Below, one piece after another: positions 8,574 through 16,613 of a stretch of DNA of 64,000 nt. The first letter of the stretch is position 1, and each line of letters opens with the position of its first letter. The stretch spans positions 1-64,000 of the forward strand of contig NZ_JAKVTW010000016.1 in the NCBI RefSeq assembly GCF_022489065.1. Reading direction: 5' to 3'. The stretch comes from Vreelandella neptunia. Its GTDB lineage: Bacteria > Pseudomonadota > Gammaproteobacteria > Pseudomonadales > Halomonadaceae. The position numbers and the translations under genes were made by a program. The notes beneath the pieces are model-generated. The model made no database searches. It had not been told where the DNA came from and worked only from the letters and a program-made list of their open reading frames with translations.

Positions 8574-8771
8574 ATGACAAAAAATAAAGAAAAAGAGGAA
8601 TGGTTTATAGATTTTACTTCAGATTTTATTATTGATGAATTTTATTATAACAAAGTTAGTATTCATCACTTGAAACTTGTTATTGCTAGTCGTGTTAAGC
8701 ACAGAGAGTTATCTAATAAAATATTTAAAGCAGTTTGTTCTAAACTCGCCTTAAATATAGAAGCAGCATAA
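8574..8771 (+). CDS. Small hypothetical protein, 65 aa
   Basis: Not recognised. A strong ribosome site (AAAAGGAG) precedes the ATG at 8574. The protein opens with charged residues (MTKNKEKEEWFIDF) and is otherwise helical. A short hairpin (GGGTAG/CTACC) lies in the gap before it. Confidence 0.6.
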   Translation: MTKNKEKEEWFIDFTSDFIIDEFYYNKVSIHHLKLVIASRVKHRELSNKIFKAVCSKLALNIEAA

Positions 8772-8794
8772 TTTAAATATTAAAAGTAATAAAA

Positions 8795-8820
8795 TGGTTT
8801 CAACAATTCCGTTGAAGCCA
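8795..8820 (+). promoter_or_regulatory. Intergenic RNA hairpin with AATTCC loop (copy 1)
   Basis: TGGTTTCAAC and GTTGAAGCCA form a 10-bp stem (one G-T pair) closing on AATTCC. It lies about 25 bases before the ribosome site of the next gene. The hairpin at 9263-9290 has the same loop on a partly different stem. Confidence 0.6.
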
Positions 8821-8855
8821 ATAGAGAAGCTTTGTCTTCAAAAAAGGGGAACTAT

Positions 8856-9224
8856 ATGAAAAATGAAATTATGAAACATAGTGAATTTAAAAAAGCAGTA
8901 AGCCTTCTTCAGGATGATATTATGTTAATTGAAGCTAAAGGTTCACTAAATAATATGCAGATTATTTTTAATTATAAAAATGAAAAGATGACTGCTGTTC
9001 AAAGTATAGAGCATTTTGATATTTCATTTGCTAGTGACAGTAATCTTTATAAAAGAGTAGAGAAGATGGATGATGATGAAGTAGGCCATTTTCTAGAACT
9101 CCTTTCGAGTGCTGCATATTTAGAAGTAAGTAATGAAGTAATGCCTAAAATCGGTTATTTAGAAGATTTTATGAGTATTGAAATGAAAATTAAATTTACT
9201 CCTTTAATGCAAGAAGCTATTTAG
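8856..9224 (+). CDS. Hypothetical protein, 122 aa
   Basis: Not recognised. I start it at 8856, where AAGGGG sits 5-6 bases upstream; an upstream in-frame start at 8832 lacks such a site. Central strands (MQIIFNYKNEKMTAVQSI) are flanked by helices. No signal peptide or membrane span. It sits between the two AATTCC-loop hairpins. Confidence 0.65.
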   Translation: MKNEIMKHSEFKKAVSLLQDDIMLIEAKGSLNNMQIIFNYKNEKMTAVQSIEHFDISFASDSNLYKRVEKMDDDEVGHFLELLSSAAYLEVSNEVMPKIGYLEDFMSIEMKIKFTPLMQEAI

Positions 9225-9262
9225 TCTGTAGAAAAATATTTTTGTAATAGATACAAAATTAA

Positions 9263-9290
9263 TGGGCTTCAGTAATTCCGATGAAGCCCA
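9263..9290 (+). promoter_or_regulatory. Intergenic RNA hairpin with AATTCC loop (copy 2)
   Basis: TGGGCTTCA and TGAAGCCCA form a 9-bp stem with the loop GT-AATTCC-GA, then an A-run and the ribosome site of the 9309 gene. The loop hexamer equals that of the hairpin at 8795-8820, while stem bases differ in a pairing-preserving way. Confidence 0.6.
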
Positions 9291-9308
9291 AAAAATTAGG
9301 AGAATAAT

Positions 9309-9584
9309 ATGGAAGATGAAGTTTATGAATTTATCAACGAAACCCAAGTTGTTTTCAAAGATGAAGACACCGTAAATATCACCTATAAAGGGGAAAATAA
9401 AGAAATTGAGCTTATGATAGGTGCTGGTGGATATTACCGTCCTAACACCAGAGAAGTGCTTCCATACAAGCTTATAAACGACATATCCGAAAGTTTTATA
9501 GGGGAAGATAAAGAATGTATCAATAAAGCACTTCGCACAGCAGAAGATTATATTTTTGGAATGATAATTAACTACAGTAATTAA
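9309..9584 (+). CDS. Small hypothetical protein, 91 aa
   Basis: Not recognised. The ribosome site is TTAGGAGAATAT. An acidic start is followed by a strand-turn-strand (VNITYKGENKEIELMIG) and a C-terminal helix. Similar in plan to the other small proteins nearby. Confidence 0.65.
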   Translation: MEDEVYEFINETQVVFKDEDTVNITYKGENKEIELMIGAGGYYRPNTREVLPYKLINDISESFIGEDKECINKALRTAEDYIFGMIINYSN

Positions 9585-9636
9585 ATATTATAGAAAAATT
9601 AAAGTGTAAATCTAACACAAATAAAAGGAGAACTGT

Positions 9637-10023
9637 ATGAAAATTAAGATGAAAAAAACGAAAGTGGGTTTATCCTTAAATGTTAAAAATTTTGATACAT
9701 TGGTAGCTGATATTGAAAGTGAAGTAGAAGAACAGTTGTTTAATAAAATAACCGTTAATAGCTTTGAGAGGCAGGGGAGGCGGGGTCTAGTGGTTTCGGA
9801 AATAGATAAACTCAGCTTCGTAGCTTCCTTTGATTTTGATAAAAAAGAAATGACATTAAAGGAAGTGTATAACGATAACCATTTTTACAACTTAATAAAA
9901 GCTAAGTCTGAAGAAAAGGTAAGAATATTGTTGTTTAAAATTGCCAATTACTCAATAGGCAAGGCATTTCTTCAGGATAAAAGTGAAGATGTAGTTGTTT
10001 ACAAACCACTTGAAGTAGCCTGA
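9637..10023 (+). CDS. Hypothetical protein, 128 aa
   Basis: Not recognised. A strong ribosome site (AAAAGGAGAACTGT) precedes the ATG. A lysine-rich start (MKIKMKKTKVG) is followed by a mixed alpha/beta body. A locally GC-richer patch occurs near 9770-9800. Same operon as its neighbours. Confidence 0.65.
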   Translation: MKIKMKKTKVGLSLNVKNFDTLVADIESEVEEQLFNKITVNSFERQGRRGLVVSEIDKLSFVASFDFDKKEMTLKEVYNDNHFYNLIKAKSEEKVRILLFKIANYSIGKAFLQDKSEDVVVYKPLEVA

Positions 10024-10054
10024 TTGCCACCAAACTGAATCAAGGGAGAATAAT

Positions 10055-11011
10055 GTGTTAATTAAAGAAAACGAAGGTTATTTTGAAGTAAAACTTAGTT
10101 CCATTACTGAAGAAGATATTGTTAGGGCTATTGATTTTGCTACCAATAATAGTGTAATTAGCGACAGTGATTCAGTTATTCCATACGAAAATATTGAATG
10201 GAACGGAAGATCAAAGCATTTAGATCTTTATTTGGAAAATTTACTGTTCCGTATTGTATTCAATGAATATGAAAACTTCTTTTCTTTTGGTGTTTGTTAT
10301 ACGGAAGATGAAAAAGATACGATTTTTTTATATGATTTATTAGGCGATATATATGATATAGATGAAATTGAAGGCTATATGATTAAACAAAAAAATCATC
10401 TTGAAGAAATAGCATTAAAGTTGTTTGATAGTATGTCAGATGATTTAAAGAGTAAGGTGAAATCGTGGAAGGTTGAAAAACCGGAGCATACATTTAACAA
10501 ACATATTAAAGATATTTTAGTGTCTTCACTTATGCTTTATATGCAAGGTGTATACTTTAAAAAAGAGAGAGATGTAAGTTGGATGGAAGATGATTTAAGA
10601 GATAATGTTTTATTAGAGGTTGATGATGAGTGTAAGAAACCATTTGATATCAAGAGAGTGTATGATGAGAAAGTGGGGGATGAGAGGATTACTAAGTATG
10701 AATATAGAAGGCAGGTCAGGTTTAAATACGAAAAACATATAAGCTTAAATTTAGCTATAAAATACACTTTGGAATACGATGAAGTGGATGATGTATATTG
10801 TGTGGATCAGGCTAGTTTCATAGATGAAGATGATAAATATGGTGATGCAGAAGATATGTTGGAGTATATGTTTTTAAAATATTATGAAGGGGAAGTGGGA
10901 AATAATGGCCCTTACTATGCTTTTATTGATTCATATATTTTAGAGCAGTTAACAGAAATGTTTGAAGAAGATGTAAAGAAAACAGAGTATAAGAGTGATT
11001 TTGGTTATTGA
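10055..11011 (+). CDS. Hypothetical acidic protein, 318 aa, GTG start
   Basis: Not recognised. It begins with GTG: the ATG two bases upstream meets a stop after two codons, and GGGAGAATAAT gives good spacing to the GTG. It is very acidic and rich in aromatic residues; the two halves both contain strand-rich segments (FRIVFNEYENFFSFGV; LEYDEVDDVYCVDQ), suggesting two related domains. Last gene of the 7593-11,011 run; the next gene has its own promoter. Confidence 0.65.
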   Translation: MLIKENEGYFEVKLSSITEEDIVRAIDFATNNSVISDSDSVIPYENIEWNGRSKHLDLYLENLLFRIVFNEYENFFSFGVCYTEDEKDTIFLYDLLGDIYDIDEIEGYMIKQKNHLEEIALKLFDSMSDDLKSKVKSWKVEKPEHTFNKHIKDILVSSLMLYMQGVYFKKERDVSWMEDDLRDNVLLEVDDECKKPFDIKRVYDEKVGDERITKYEYRRQVRFKYEKHISLNLAIKYTLEYDEVDDVYCVDQASFIDEDDKYGDAEDMLEYMFLKYYEGEVGNNGPYYAFIDSYILEQLTEMFEEDVKKTEYKSDFGY

Positions 11012-11035
11012 ATTAGTAAACATTATAAGTGTTTT

Positions 11036-11046
11036 TATGATATAAT
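11036..11046 (+). promoter_or_regulatory. Extended -10 promoter of the 11,139 gene
   Basis: TATGATATAAT matches the element's promoter box. The leader that follows has 9-bp arms GCATATTTA (11,054-11,062) and TAAATATGC (11,105-11,113) and a GGAACTTTT...GTTGTTTAATA motif (11,077-11,107) that recurs before the next gene at 11,738-11,768. Confidence 0.65.
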
Positions 11047-11138
11047 AGTTATCGCATATTTATTTGACTTCAAAGGGGAACTTTTGTTTTCAATAGTTGT
11101 TTAATAAATATGCAATCACAATAATAATAGGAGAAAAT

Positions 11139-11726
11139 ATGAGTCATAGAATAAATAGAGACGTTGGTTTTTATGGAGGTAATGAGGGTTTACAAGCCAG
11201 AGTAACCGTTGACCACAAAAAAGATACCGTAGCCGTTGATTACAAAATAACCCTTGGCGAACGTGAAGATGGTTTATACGGAGTGAAAGAAGCTAAACTA
11301 GATGGTGGTTTTATAGAAGATGAATACTATAAAAATAATCCGATAGGTGGTCCTGAAAATACACAATCACCGGAAGAATATTTTGCTGACAACGGTATTG
11401 ATATCAATGAAGTTAACCAAACAGCAGAGAAATATATTCAAGATAAGGCAAACCCTAACGACTTCACATTTAAAGAAATAAAGGAAGATTTAAAACAAGG
11501 AGTTCGTGAGTATTTCAAAGGAAGTGAAGGGGAGAGTGTTAGCACGTTAAAAACAAAGAAGTTTAAAGAGAAAGCACTTACAAGCTTCAATAGCAGTGAC
11601 AAAATATCTACTGTTATGATTGATATTGAAAGCACGAAAGCCTTAAATGATGTATTTAATAAAGAATTTAAGAAGTGTAAAAAGAGTGCTATCAATAAAG
11701 AAGCATATAAAAGTTTGTCAATGTAA
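11139..11726 (+). CDS. Hypothetical protein with C-terminal SLSM tail, 195 aa
   Basis: Not recognised by family. The start at 11,139 follows AATAGGAGAAAAT with ideal spacing; an earlier in-frame start at 11,097 lies in the structured leader. A beta-rich N-terminal half (VTVDHKKDTVAVDYKITLG) precedes a lysine-rich helical half. It ends in KEAYKSLSM, the tail shared with other proteins of the element (Leu at -3, Ser at -2, Met at -1). Confidence 0.7.
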   Translation: MSHRINRDVGFYGGNEGLQARVTVDHKKDTVAVDYKITLGEREDGLYGVKEAKLDGGFIEDEYYKNNPIGGPENTQSPEEYFADNGIDINEVNQTAEKYIQDKANPNDFTFKEIKEDLKQGVREYFKGSEGESVSTLKTKKFKEKALTSFNSSDKISTVMIDIESTKALNDVFNKEFKKCKKSAINKEAYKSLSM

Positions 11727-11797
11727 ATAAAGATTAAGGAACTTTTAAGTATTAAAGTTGTTTAATATATAACCAAAAAATAATAAGGAGAAGTAAT

Positions 11798-12559
11798 ATG
11801 ATAGATAGATACAAAATACAGTATGAGTTAGATAAGTTCGTTTCATTTGCAGGTAGCCAGATTGGTGCAGATATAGCTTACGTGGATACCTTAACAGATG
11901 AAAAGCTAGCAGAGGGAAGAATAAAGGTTGATTTTAATAAGTATGGTGAGATTGAAACACCAGCCCTTGATGTTATTAATCAAGCTTCAGAAGTGTTTAC
12001 TCACGGTGGTTCTGAAGGTGCTATGTATAGAGCAGAAAGACTTTTAGAGAATATCGGTGATGATTTACCTAGTCACGTTCGTTTCAATGCTGTTGAAAAC
12101 AATATCACACCGAAAATAGAAAGAGCTTTCATAAATGAGTTTGAGGGTGAGTTGGTTGATAAGTTTAACAGTGAGGGTGAAGAAATAGGTAGTGTTAATA
12201 CTAGCTTTGCTATTTACGAGTTAGATATTGATGTTGATGGAAAACAATACCAAGCTGTATTGAATCTTACCAAAGACGAAGATGGTAAATATAGTGTATC
12301 AAAAGATGGTGATTCATATGATATTGCTGGTGGTTTTGATGGTACAAACAAAGAAATCAAAGAAGCTGTAGAGAACGATATTAAAGCACTCTATGGTGAA
12401 AAGGCTTATGAAGAAGGTTATGGTTTGAAAGCAACTGAAGCGGTTTTAGATATTCTTGAGCAAAAAATAGATAACAAGCTAGAATCTAATCAAAGGGTAA
12501 AAGAACCAGAGTTAGCTAAAAAGCAAAAAAAAGATAAAGGCTTTGGAATGTCAATGTAA
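11798..12559 (+). CDS. Hypothetical protein with C-terminal GMSM tail, 253 aa
   Basis: Not recognised. The ribosome site AAGGAGAAGTAAT precedes the ATG. A central beta segment (LDIDVDGKQYQAVLNL, about 147-162) resembles TVNYQGDKYILNLEAE in the 14,597 gene. The end is lysine-rich, then KDKGFGMSM, a variant of the shared tail with Met at -3. It follows the 11,139 gene and shares its 5' leader motif. A terminator follows at about 12,574. Confidence 0.7.
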   Translation: MIDRYKIQYELDKFVSFAGSQIGADIAYVDTLTDEKLAEGRIKVDFNKYGEIETPALDVINQASEVFTHGGSEGAMYRAERLLENIGDDLPSHVRFNAVENNITPKIERAFINEFEGELVDKFNSEGEEIGSVNTSFAIYELDIDVDGKQYQAVLNLTKDEDGKYSVSKDGDSYDIAGGFDGTNKEIKEAVENDIKALYGEKAYEEGYGLKATEAVLDILEQKIDNKLESNQRVKEPELAKKQKKDKGFGMSM

Positions 12560-12573
12560 CCCAAGCAGAAGTT

Positions 12574-12601
12574 AAAGCCCGTAATTATACGGGCTTTTTT
12601 T
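12574..12601 (+). terminator. Rho-independent terminator
   Basis: AAAGCCCGT and ACGGGCTTTTTTT form a stem around a short loop just after the 253-aa gene; the next ribosome site begins about 10 bases later. Confidence 0.85.
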
Positions 12602-12623
12602 AACAACAAAAAAGGAGAACACA

Positions 12624-13019
12624 ATGGAAAAAGAATTTGAAATCAAAATCAATAAAGCAACTAGAGATACATTGAGTGCTATATTCAAAACAGAGAAAAG
12701 TGACTTGGAGTTATTGCTACCGCTAAAGGATGGAAAACTTGACTTCAAAGCAGTAGAACAAGCTTCTAACTACAGTATCAACCCTGTTAAGGAAGGTGAA
12801 GAGTTAGAAAGAGAAATGGCTATTGATTCCAATCTTTTCATAGAGTCGGTTTCACAAGTCATACACGACAGATTCTATAAAGAGATTGAGCTTCATGGAG
12901 AGCCTAGAACAGGGCTTAGAGAGCTTGTGGAAGCTGTACAGGGTGATATAGAGAATGACTTTAATAATCAGCTATTAAAGCACCAAAAAAAGCAGAGAGG
13001 GCATAACCTTTCAATATAG
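12624..13019 (+). CDS. Hypothetical protein with C-terminal NLSI tail, 131 aa
   Basis: Not recognised. It has a strong ribosome site (AAAAAAGGAGAACACA). The protein is mostly helical and charged and ends KKQRGHNLSI, matching the shared tail with Ile at -1. No separate promoter box is visible, so it probably depends on read-through of the terminator at 12,574-12,601. Confidence 0.65.
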   Translation: MEKEFEIKINKATRDTLSAIFKTEKSDLELLLPLKDGKLDFKAVEQASNYSINPVKEGEELEREMAIDSNLFIESVSQVIHDRFYKEIELHGEPRTGLRELVEAVQGDIENDFNNQLLKHQKKQRGHNLSI

Positions 13020-13021
13020 CT

Positions 13022-13050
13022 ACCAGCCCGTTTAATAGCGGGTTTTTTTA
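13022..13050 (+). terminator. Rho-independent terminator
   Basis: AGCCCG and CGGGTTTTTTT form a stem followed by a long T-run directly after the 131-aa gene. Confidence 0.8.
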
Positions 13051-13069
13051 TTGCCTGATATAAAGTTTT

Positions 13070-13312
13070 TTGCTCGAAAAGTGTTAATAAAATAAGTTAT
13101 TTATTAAATACAATTGATTTATAATAATTATATGTTATTATATTTAAAGGAGTTGATTTTTAATGTTATGGGTATAACTGAAAATAATATTTTTATTAAC
13201 ATATGTAACTCCATTTTCGATAAAATGAGATCACACCCTTTCACCGGCGAAAGTTGATTAGGGTGTGATGTTTAAAATAAAAAGCCACCTTCTTATCGGA
13301 AGGTGGCTTTTT
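13070..13312 (+). ncRNA. Structured small-RNA unit, copy 1 of a tandem pair
   Basis: An upstream box TTGCTCGAAAAGTGTTAA starts at 13,070. The extended -10 TGTTATTAT (13,133-13,141) is exactly 63 bp downstream. The transcript region then has AAAGGAG, AGTTGATTTTT, a four-codon frame (ATG at 13,163: M-L-W-V), a perfect 10-bp stem ATCACACCCT/AGGGTGTGAT (13,230-13,239 with 13,260-13,269) and a terminator (13,281-13,312). No real gene is present. About 66 bp around the promoter are nearly identical to copy 2, but the stem sequences are unrelated. Confidence 0.65.
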
Positions 13313-13331
13313 TATTGCCTACAATAAAATA

Positions 13332-13586
13332 TTGCTCGGATAGTGTTAACAAACTAAGTTATTTATTAAACACAATTGATTTATAATAATTATATGTTAT
13401 TATATTTAAAGGAGTTGATTTTTTTATGTTTTAGGTATAAGTGAAAATTTTGTTTTTATAAACATTTTAAGCTCCTTTTTTATATTTTATTACACACATT
13501 AAACAAATCCTCTCAAAGATATATTTTAATGTGTGTGAAGTTTTTTATAAAAGCCACTTTGTAGAAATACAGTGTGGCTTTTTTAT
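13332..13586 (+). ncRNA. Structured small-RNA unit, copy 2 of a tandem pair
   Basis: Same layout as the preceding unit: TTGCTCGGATAGTGTTAA at 13,332, TGTTATTAT at 13,395-13,403 (again 63 bp apart), AAAGGAG, AGTTGATTTTT, a two-codon frame (ATG at 13,426: M-F), a perfect 12-bp stem ACACACATTAAA/TTTAATGTGTGT (13,492-13,503 with 13,525-13,536) and a terminator. Keeping the structure while changing its sequence argues for a functional RNA. Confidence 0.65.
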
Positions 13587-13656
13587 TGCCTACAACCGCC
13601 ACACAAGTCCCTGAAAACCAGAATATGACCGATGACACAGGGTAGAGCTTCAAACG

Positions 13657-13735
13657 GCTTACAGAGCCTTCCTGATGTATTAAAAACCTTTACTATCACA
13701 ACTTCAATATCTAGCGAGCTAGCGAGCGAAAAAGC
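13657..13735. repeat. Dispersed ~80-bp repeat, copy 1
   Basis: GCTTACAGAGCCTTCCTGA, 27 variable bases, then TTCAATATCTAGCGAGC and GCGAGCGAAAAAGC. A second copy with the same spacing lies at 15,989-16,066. Both copies sit directly 3' of a minus-strand gene. Confidence 0.7.
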
Positions 13736-13739
13736 TTTA

Positions 13740-14381
13740 TTAACTACCAAACAGATCAATATAAAGTTGGCTTTCGGGATCAATACAAAATCTAGTATCC
13801 CACCTATTATTGTGAAGAATATAATTAAAACCATACAATTCATTGTAATCAAAAGATTGTGAATCTACTTCACCATATTGCTCGAAATAATAAGAATCAC
13901 CATTTCCATTTGTATTAAAAGTATAGTAAACAACTCCATTTACCATTACTTGATATGTTTTAATAAATGATGGATTTGCTAGATATTGTTTTATATTAAA
14001 TTCTTTAAGAAATGCTCTATAAGATCCATTTTCTCCATTAGATAGGTTACTGCTATCATCTAAATTAAACGAAGTGAGTTCGGAAGGATACATACTATCT
14101 TGTTGTGCTACAAATTCTTCATAAGATAATTCACCAGTTAGCTCCATCGCTTGATCGTCTCTAAAAGATCGACTGTATTGATTTGAAGCATATTCTGGTA
14201 TTTCTTCATTACAAAGATAACCGCTTTTGTCTTCAACATCTTCAGTAATATCGGGATACCTGATACCGGTACTCGCTTTAGTTCCGTGTATCGGTTGCCT
14301 ATAAGTAAAACTATCAGCTACAACTAAAAGTGGGAATATAATTAAGCTTGTTATAGAAATTGATATTATTGACCTTTTCAT
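13740..14381 (-). CDS. Secreted hypothetical protein with N-terminal RQPIHG motif, 213 aa
   Basis: Not recognised. A signal peptide covers about 1-22 (hydrophobic stretch, then V-A-D). The mature start DSFTYRQPIHG closely resembles DNYAFRYPIHG in the secreted protein at 26,124-27,641. The rest is Asn, Ser and Tyr-rich, with two cysteines (about 56 and 202) that could form a disulfide. The ribosome site GAGG precedes the ATG, and an extended -10 box (reverse of ATTATATCA, 14,470-14,478) lies upstream. Probably periplasmic or extracellular. Confidence 0.65.
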   Translation of the reverse strand: MKRSIISISITSLIIFPLLVVADSFTYRQPIHGTKASTGIRYPDITEDVEDKSGYLCNEEIPEYASNQYSRSFRDDQAMELTGELSYEEFVAQQDSMYPSELTSFNLDDSSNLSNGENGSYRAFLKEFNIKQYLANPSFIKTYQVMVNGVVYYTFNTNGNGDSYYFEQYGEVDSQSFDYNELYGFNYILHNNRWDTRFCIDPESQLYIDLFGS

Positions 14382-14469
14382 TTTATTTACCTCGCTTTTT
14401 AAATTAGTGTTATCATTTTCAAACTAATTACTTGAAATAAAACTATGTGATTTTGATAACAATTAAACT

Positions 14470-14478
14470 ATTATATCA
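14470..14478 (-). promoter_or_regulatory. Extended -10 promoter of the secreted RQPIHG protein gene
   Basis: On the minus strand this reads TGATATAAT, preceded by AG. It is the reverse-oriented form of the element-wide promoter, about 90 bp before the start at 14,381. Confidence 0.6.
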
Positions 14479-14546
14479 CTATAGCTTTATTTATGTGTTT
14501 TCATAATAACTAGCTTAAGATTTTTATTGATATCAATAAGAACTTT

Positions 14547-14560
14547 CGTGATATAATGAA
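14547..14560 (+). promoter_or_regulatory. Extended -10 promoter of the 14,597 gene
   Basis: CGTGATATAATGAA, a near-exact match to the recurring box, lies 37 bp before the ATG. Confidence 0.7.
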
Positions 14561-14596
14561 GTCATATAGCCAACCCAAAACAAAAAGGAGAAAACA

Positions 14597-15688
14597 ATGG
14601 AGAAGCAATTATTAAACTTGAGGAAATTCTTAGAAGAAAGTGGATATCAGATATTAACGACTATTACAGACGATAGACTATCTAATGAAAATAAATTAAA
14701 TGTATACCTATCTAATAAGCTTTCTGAAACGGCAGAAGTTTTAGGTCACGAAGATCCTTATGAAACACATCATACAACACTTCAAGTTGCTTTTAATGAC
14801 ACAGGTAAAATCAAAACATACGACGAAGACTTGATACTTCAAGATAGAGACTTCTTTGATAGGGTATCAGAGCTAGCAAATACCAGCCCTGAAGCGATTT
14901 TAGATACTATTAGGGAAAGGGCAGAGTGGAGCTTTAACAACTTTATAGAAAGCGATTTTAGCGACAAATGGAAGCCCATGAGTGACGAAGATGTTTTTGA
15001 GCTTTGGGGAGATCGTGCTGATAAACTTAAAGTCTCTTGTGAAGAAACAGGTGAAACTTATTTAAAAGAAGTTGACTCAACATCTATTCACTTCACTGTA
15101 TCAGTTCAGCAAGAAGATAAGCATCTAGAGCTAGAATACAATGTTGGTGATAACGAAAAGCAATTTGAAAAAGAGTTTTTCTTAAAACAGCACGGCGACA
15201 CACTTAAAGAGAGTTTTAATGAAGAGCAGATTGATTACATACTTTCTCAAGTAAATAATACTATCAATGACCGCCTTTTTTTCATTAACCCAAGAATGAC
15301 GAATGAAGAACACGAATTGGCGACTGAATACTTTGGTGCTACTGATATTGAAGTCAACAAGGTTAAAACCGTTAAGAACGATAACCATAAACATAACTGT
15401 ATTACCACAGTAAATTATCAGGGTGATAAATACATTCTTAATTTAGAAGCAGAAAAAGAAGGTGATTCTTACACTGTTGATATGAAGAGTTTAGAGAACG
15501 ACAGTAAAGACAATGTTGCTTTCAAGAATAAGCTTCTAGCAAATATCACTTCACCTGTTATACAAGAGAACTTTAATTATTCAGATATAGAAAATCAGAT
15601 TAAAGAGAATATTGAGAAAGGGATTATTAGCTTCAAAATTGAAAATAATAGAGAGAAAAAGGGTCCTGATTTAAGCATTGATTTTTAA
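14597..15688 (+). CDS. Hypothetical protein, 363 aa, with an LSI-containing tail
   Basis: Not recognised. The ribosome site AAAAAGGAGAAAACA is perfect. Two halves each carry a strand-turn-strand unit (FTVSVQQEDKHLELEYNV; TVNYQGDKYILNLEAE) followed by helices, so it may be a duplicated version of the smaller proteins. It ends REKKGPDLSIDF: the shared LSI motif is present but two residues short of the terminus, so this copy may lack the exact tail. Confidence 0.7.
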   Translation: MEKQLLNLRKFLEESGYQILTTITDDRLSNENKLNVYLSNKLSETAEVLGHEDPYETHHTTLQVAFNDTGKIKTYDEDLILQDRDFFDRVSELANTSPEAILDTIRERAEWSFNNFIESDFSDKWKPMSDEDVFELWGDRADKLKVSCEETGETYLKEVDSTSIHFTVSVQQEDKHLELEYNVGDNEKQFEKEFFLKQHGDTLKESFNEEQIDYILSQVNNTINDRLFFINPRMTNEEHELATEYFGATDIEVNKVKTVKNDNHKHNCITTVNYQGDKYILNLEAEKEGDSYTVDMKSLENDSKDNVAFKNKLLANITSPVIQENFNYSDIENQIKENIEKGIISFKIENNREKKGPDLSIDF

Positions 15689-15830
15689 ATACGTCTGTTG
15701 ACCATTAAATAGTGGAATGTTAATATTACTTCGCTTATATACAGCTAGCTAGAAGTCAGTTAAATCTAGGCTGGGGAGCCATTTAGAAATAAATGTATTC
15801 TATTATTAGGATTCTAGATTTAGCATAGAT

Positions 15831-15861
15831 AAAGCCACCTTCTTAGAGGGTGGCTTTTTTT
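15831..15861 (+). terminator. Rho-independent terminator
   Basis: AAAGCCACC and GGTGGCTTTTTTT form a stem with an interior loop and T-run about 140 bases after the 363-aa gene. It is the same stem type as the terminators of the small-RNA units. Confidence 0.85.
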
Positions 15862-15988
15862 GCTCGCAGGCTCGCTAGCTATTGAGCAATGGAGTATTTG
15901 GTTTGTATGGTGGTAAACGAGCTAGAAGGGAGGTAGGAGCGACGAAAATACAAAAGGGCGATGATGACACTACCTAACCGCTTGAGAA

Positions 15989-16066
15989 GCTTACAGAGCC
16001 TTCCTGAAGCCACCGTTTAACCAGATATCCCCTTATTCAATACCTAGCGAGCTTGCGAGCGAAAAA
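15989..16066. repeat. Dispersed ~80-bp repeat, copy 2
   Basis: GCTTACAGAGCCTTCCTGA then, 28 bases on, TTCAATACCTAGCGAGC and GCGAGCGAAAAA. Partner of the repeat at 13,657-13,735, in the same orientation. Confidence 0.7.
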
Positions 16067-16096
16067 AAGCCCACCGATTAGGCAGGCTCTATCAAA

Positions 16097-16504
16097 TTAC
16101 GAGAAATTCACTTTATCCTTGTTTCTGAGGTAGAGAAATAGTCCCGTTTTTTCTTCAAACATATCTTGTAGCATATCGCAATAAACATCACTCAGGTCAA
16201 ACAAGACCCTAGCCATATTCCCCGTAGCACGGAACAGAATGAAGCGGTATGTATCAGAGCTTAGGCAGTAAATAATACGAACCACGTTAGGCCGAACACC
16301 ATCAATTTCTTTTGCTTCACCTTCAAATTTAACATCAACAACCGTATCACCAGCATTACCGACAGGCACTACAGAATTTTTATTACCATTACTTTCACCT
16401 GAAGCAGGGCGACCCCCGATAAGCTTTAAGGCCATCATACCGCCTAACTGAGTTAAAATAGTGTTAGCCATTTCACGATGATATTGTTGAGCTTCGTTAT
16501 TCAT
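16097..16504 (-). CDS. Conserved mobile-element hypothetical protein (EILTQLGG-type), 135 aa
   Basis: Function unknown. The ANTILTQLGGMMALKLIGG start, the mid-protein VVRIIYCLSSDTYRFILFR and the closing DMFEEKTGLFLYL follow the plan of a small family common on phages and plasmids, usually seen as ILxQLGGNKFxxMTGAKN ... LRxxFxExTGLxTxL. I start it at 16,504 (AGGAAT before ATG) rather than at the in-frame 16,567. TGTTATTAT upstream on the minus strand is a candidate extended -10. A Gly/Ser/Asn-rich insert (about 30-50) is unusual. Confidence 0.6.
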   Translation of the reverse strand: MNNEAQQYHREMANTILTQLGGMMALKLIGGRPASGESNGNKNSVVPVGNAGDTVVDVKFEGEAKEIDGVRPNVVRIIYCLSSDTYRFILFRATGNMARVLFDLSDVYCDMLQDMFEEKTGLFLYLRNKDKVNFS

Positions 16505-16613
16505 GATTATTCCTAGCCGTTTGCGATATAATAATAACATTGTAGATCGAATATTCATTGATCGCAACGATCAATTTAACTATTTAAGCCGTTTGATCAT
16601 TAAAAAAATTCAA

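Larger units (their letters stand above)
15689..16096. other. Gene-free stretch with terminator and repeats
   Basis: No gene seen. It holds a terminator at 15,831-15,861 and a dispersed repeat at 15,989-16,066. A segment near 15,864-15,900 (CTCGCTAGCTATTGAGCAAT, then GGAGTATTT) resembles repeats near 25,740-25,790. Confidence 0.55.

Noticed and set aside
7593..11011. Toxin-antitoxin modules among the coupled small genes
   Set aside because: Coupled pairs exist (7593/8081), but neither member shows a recognisable toxin or antitoxin motif.
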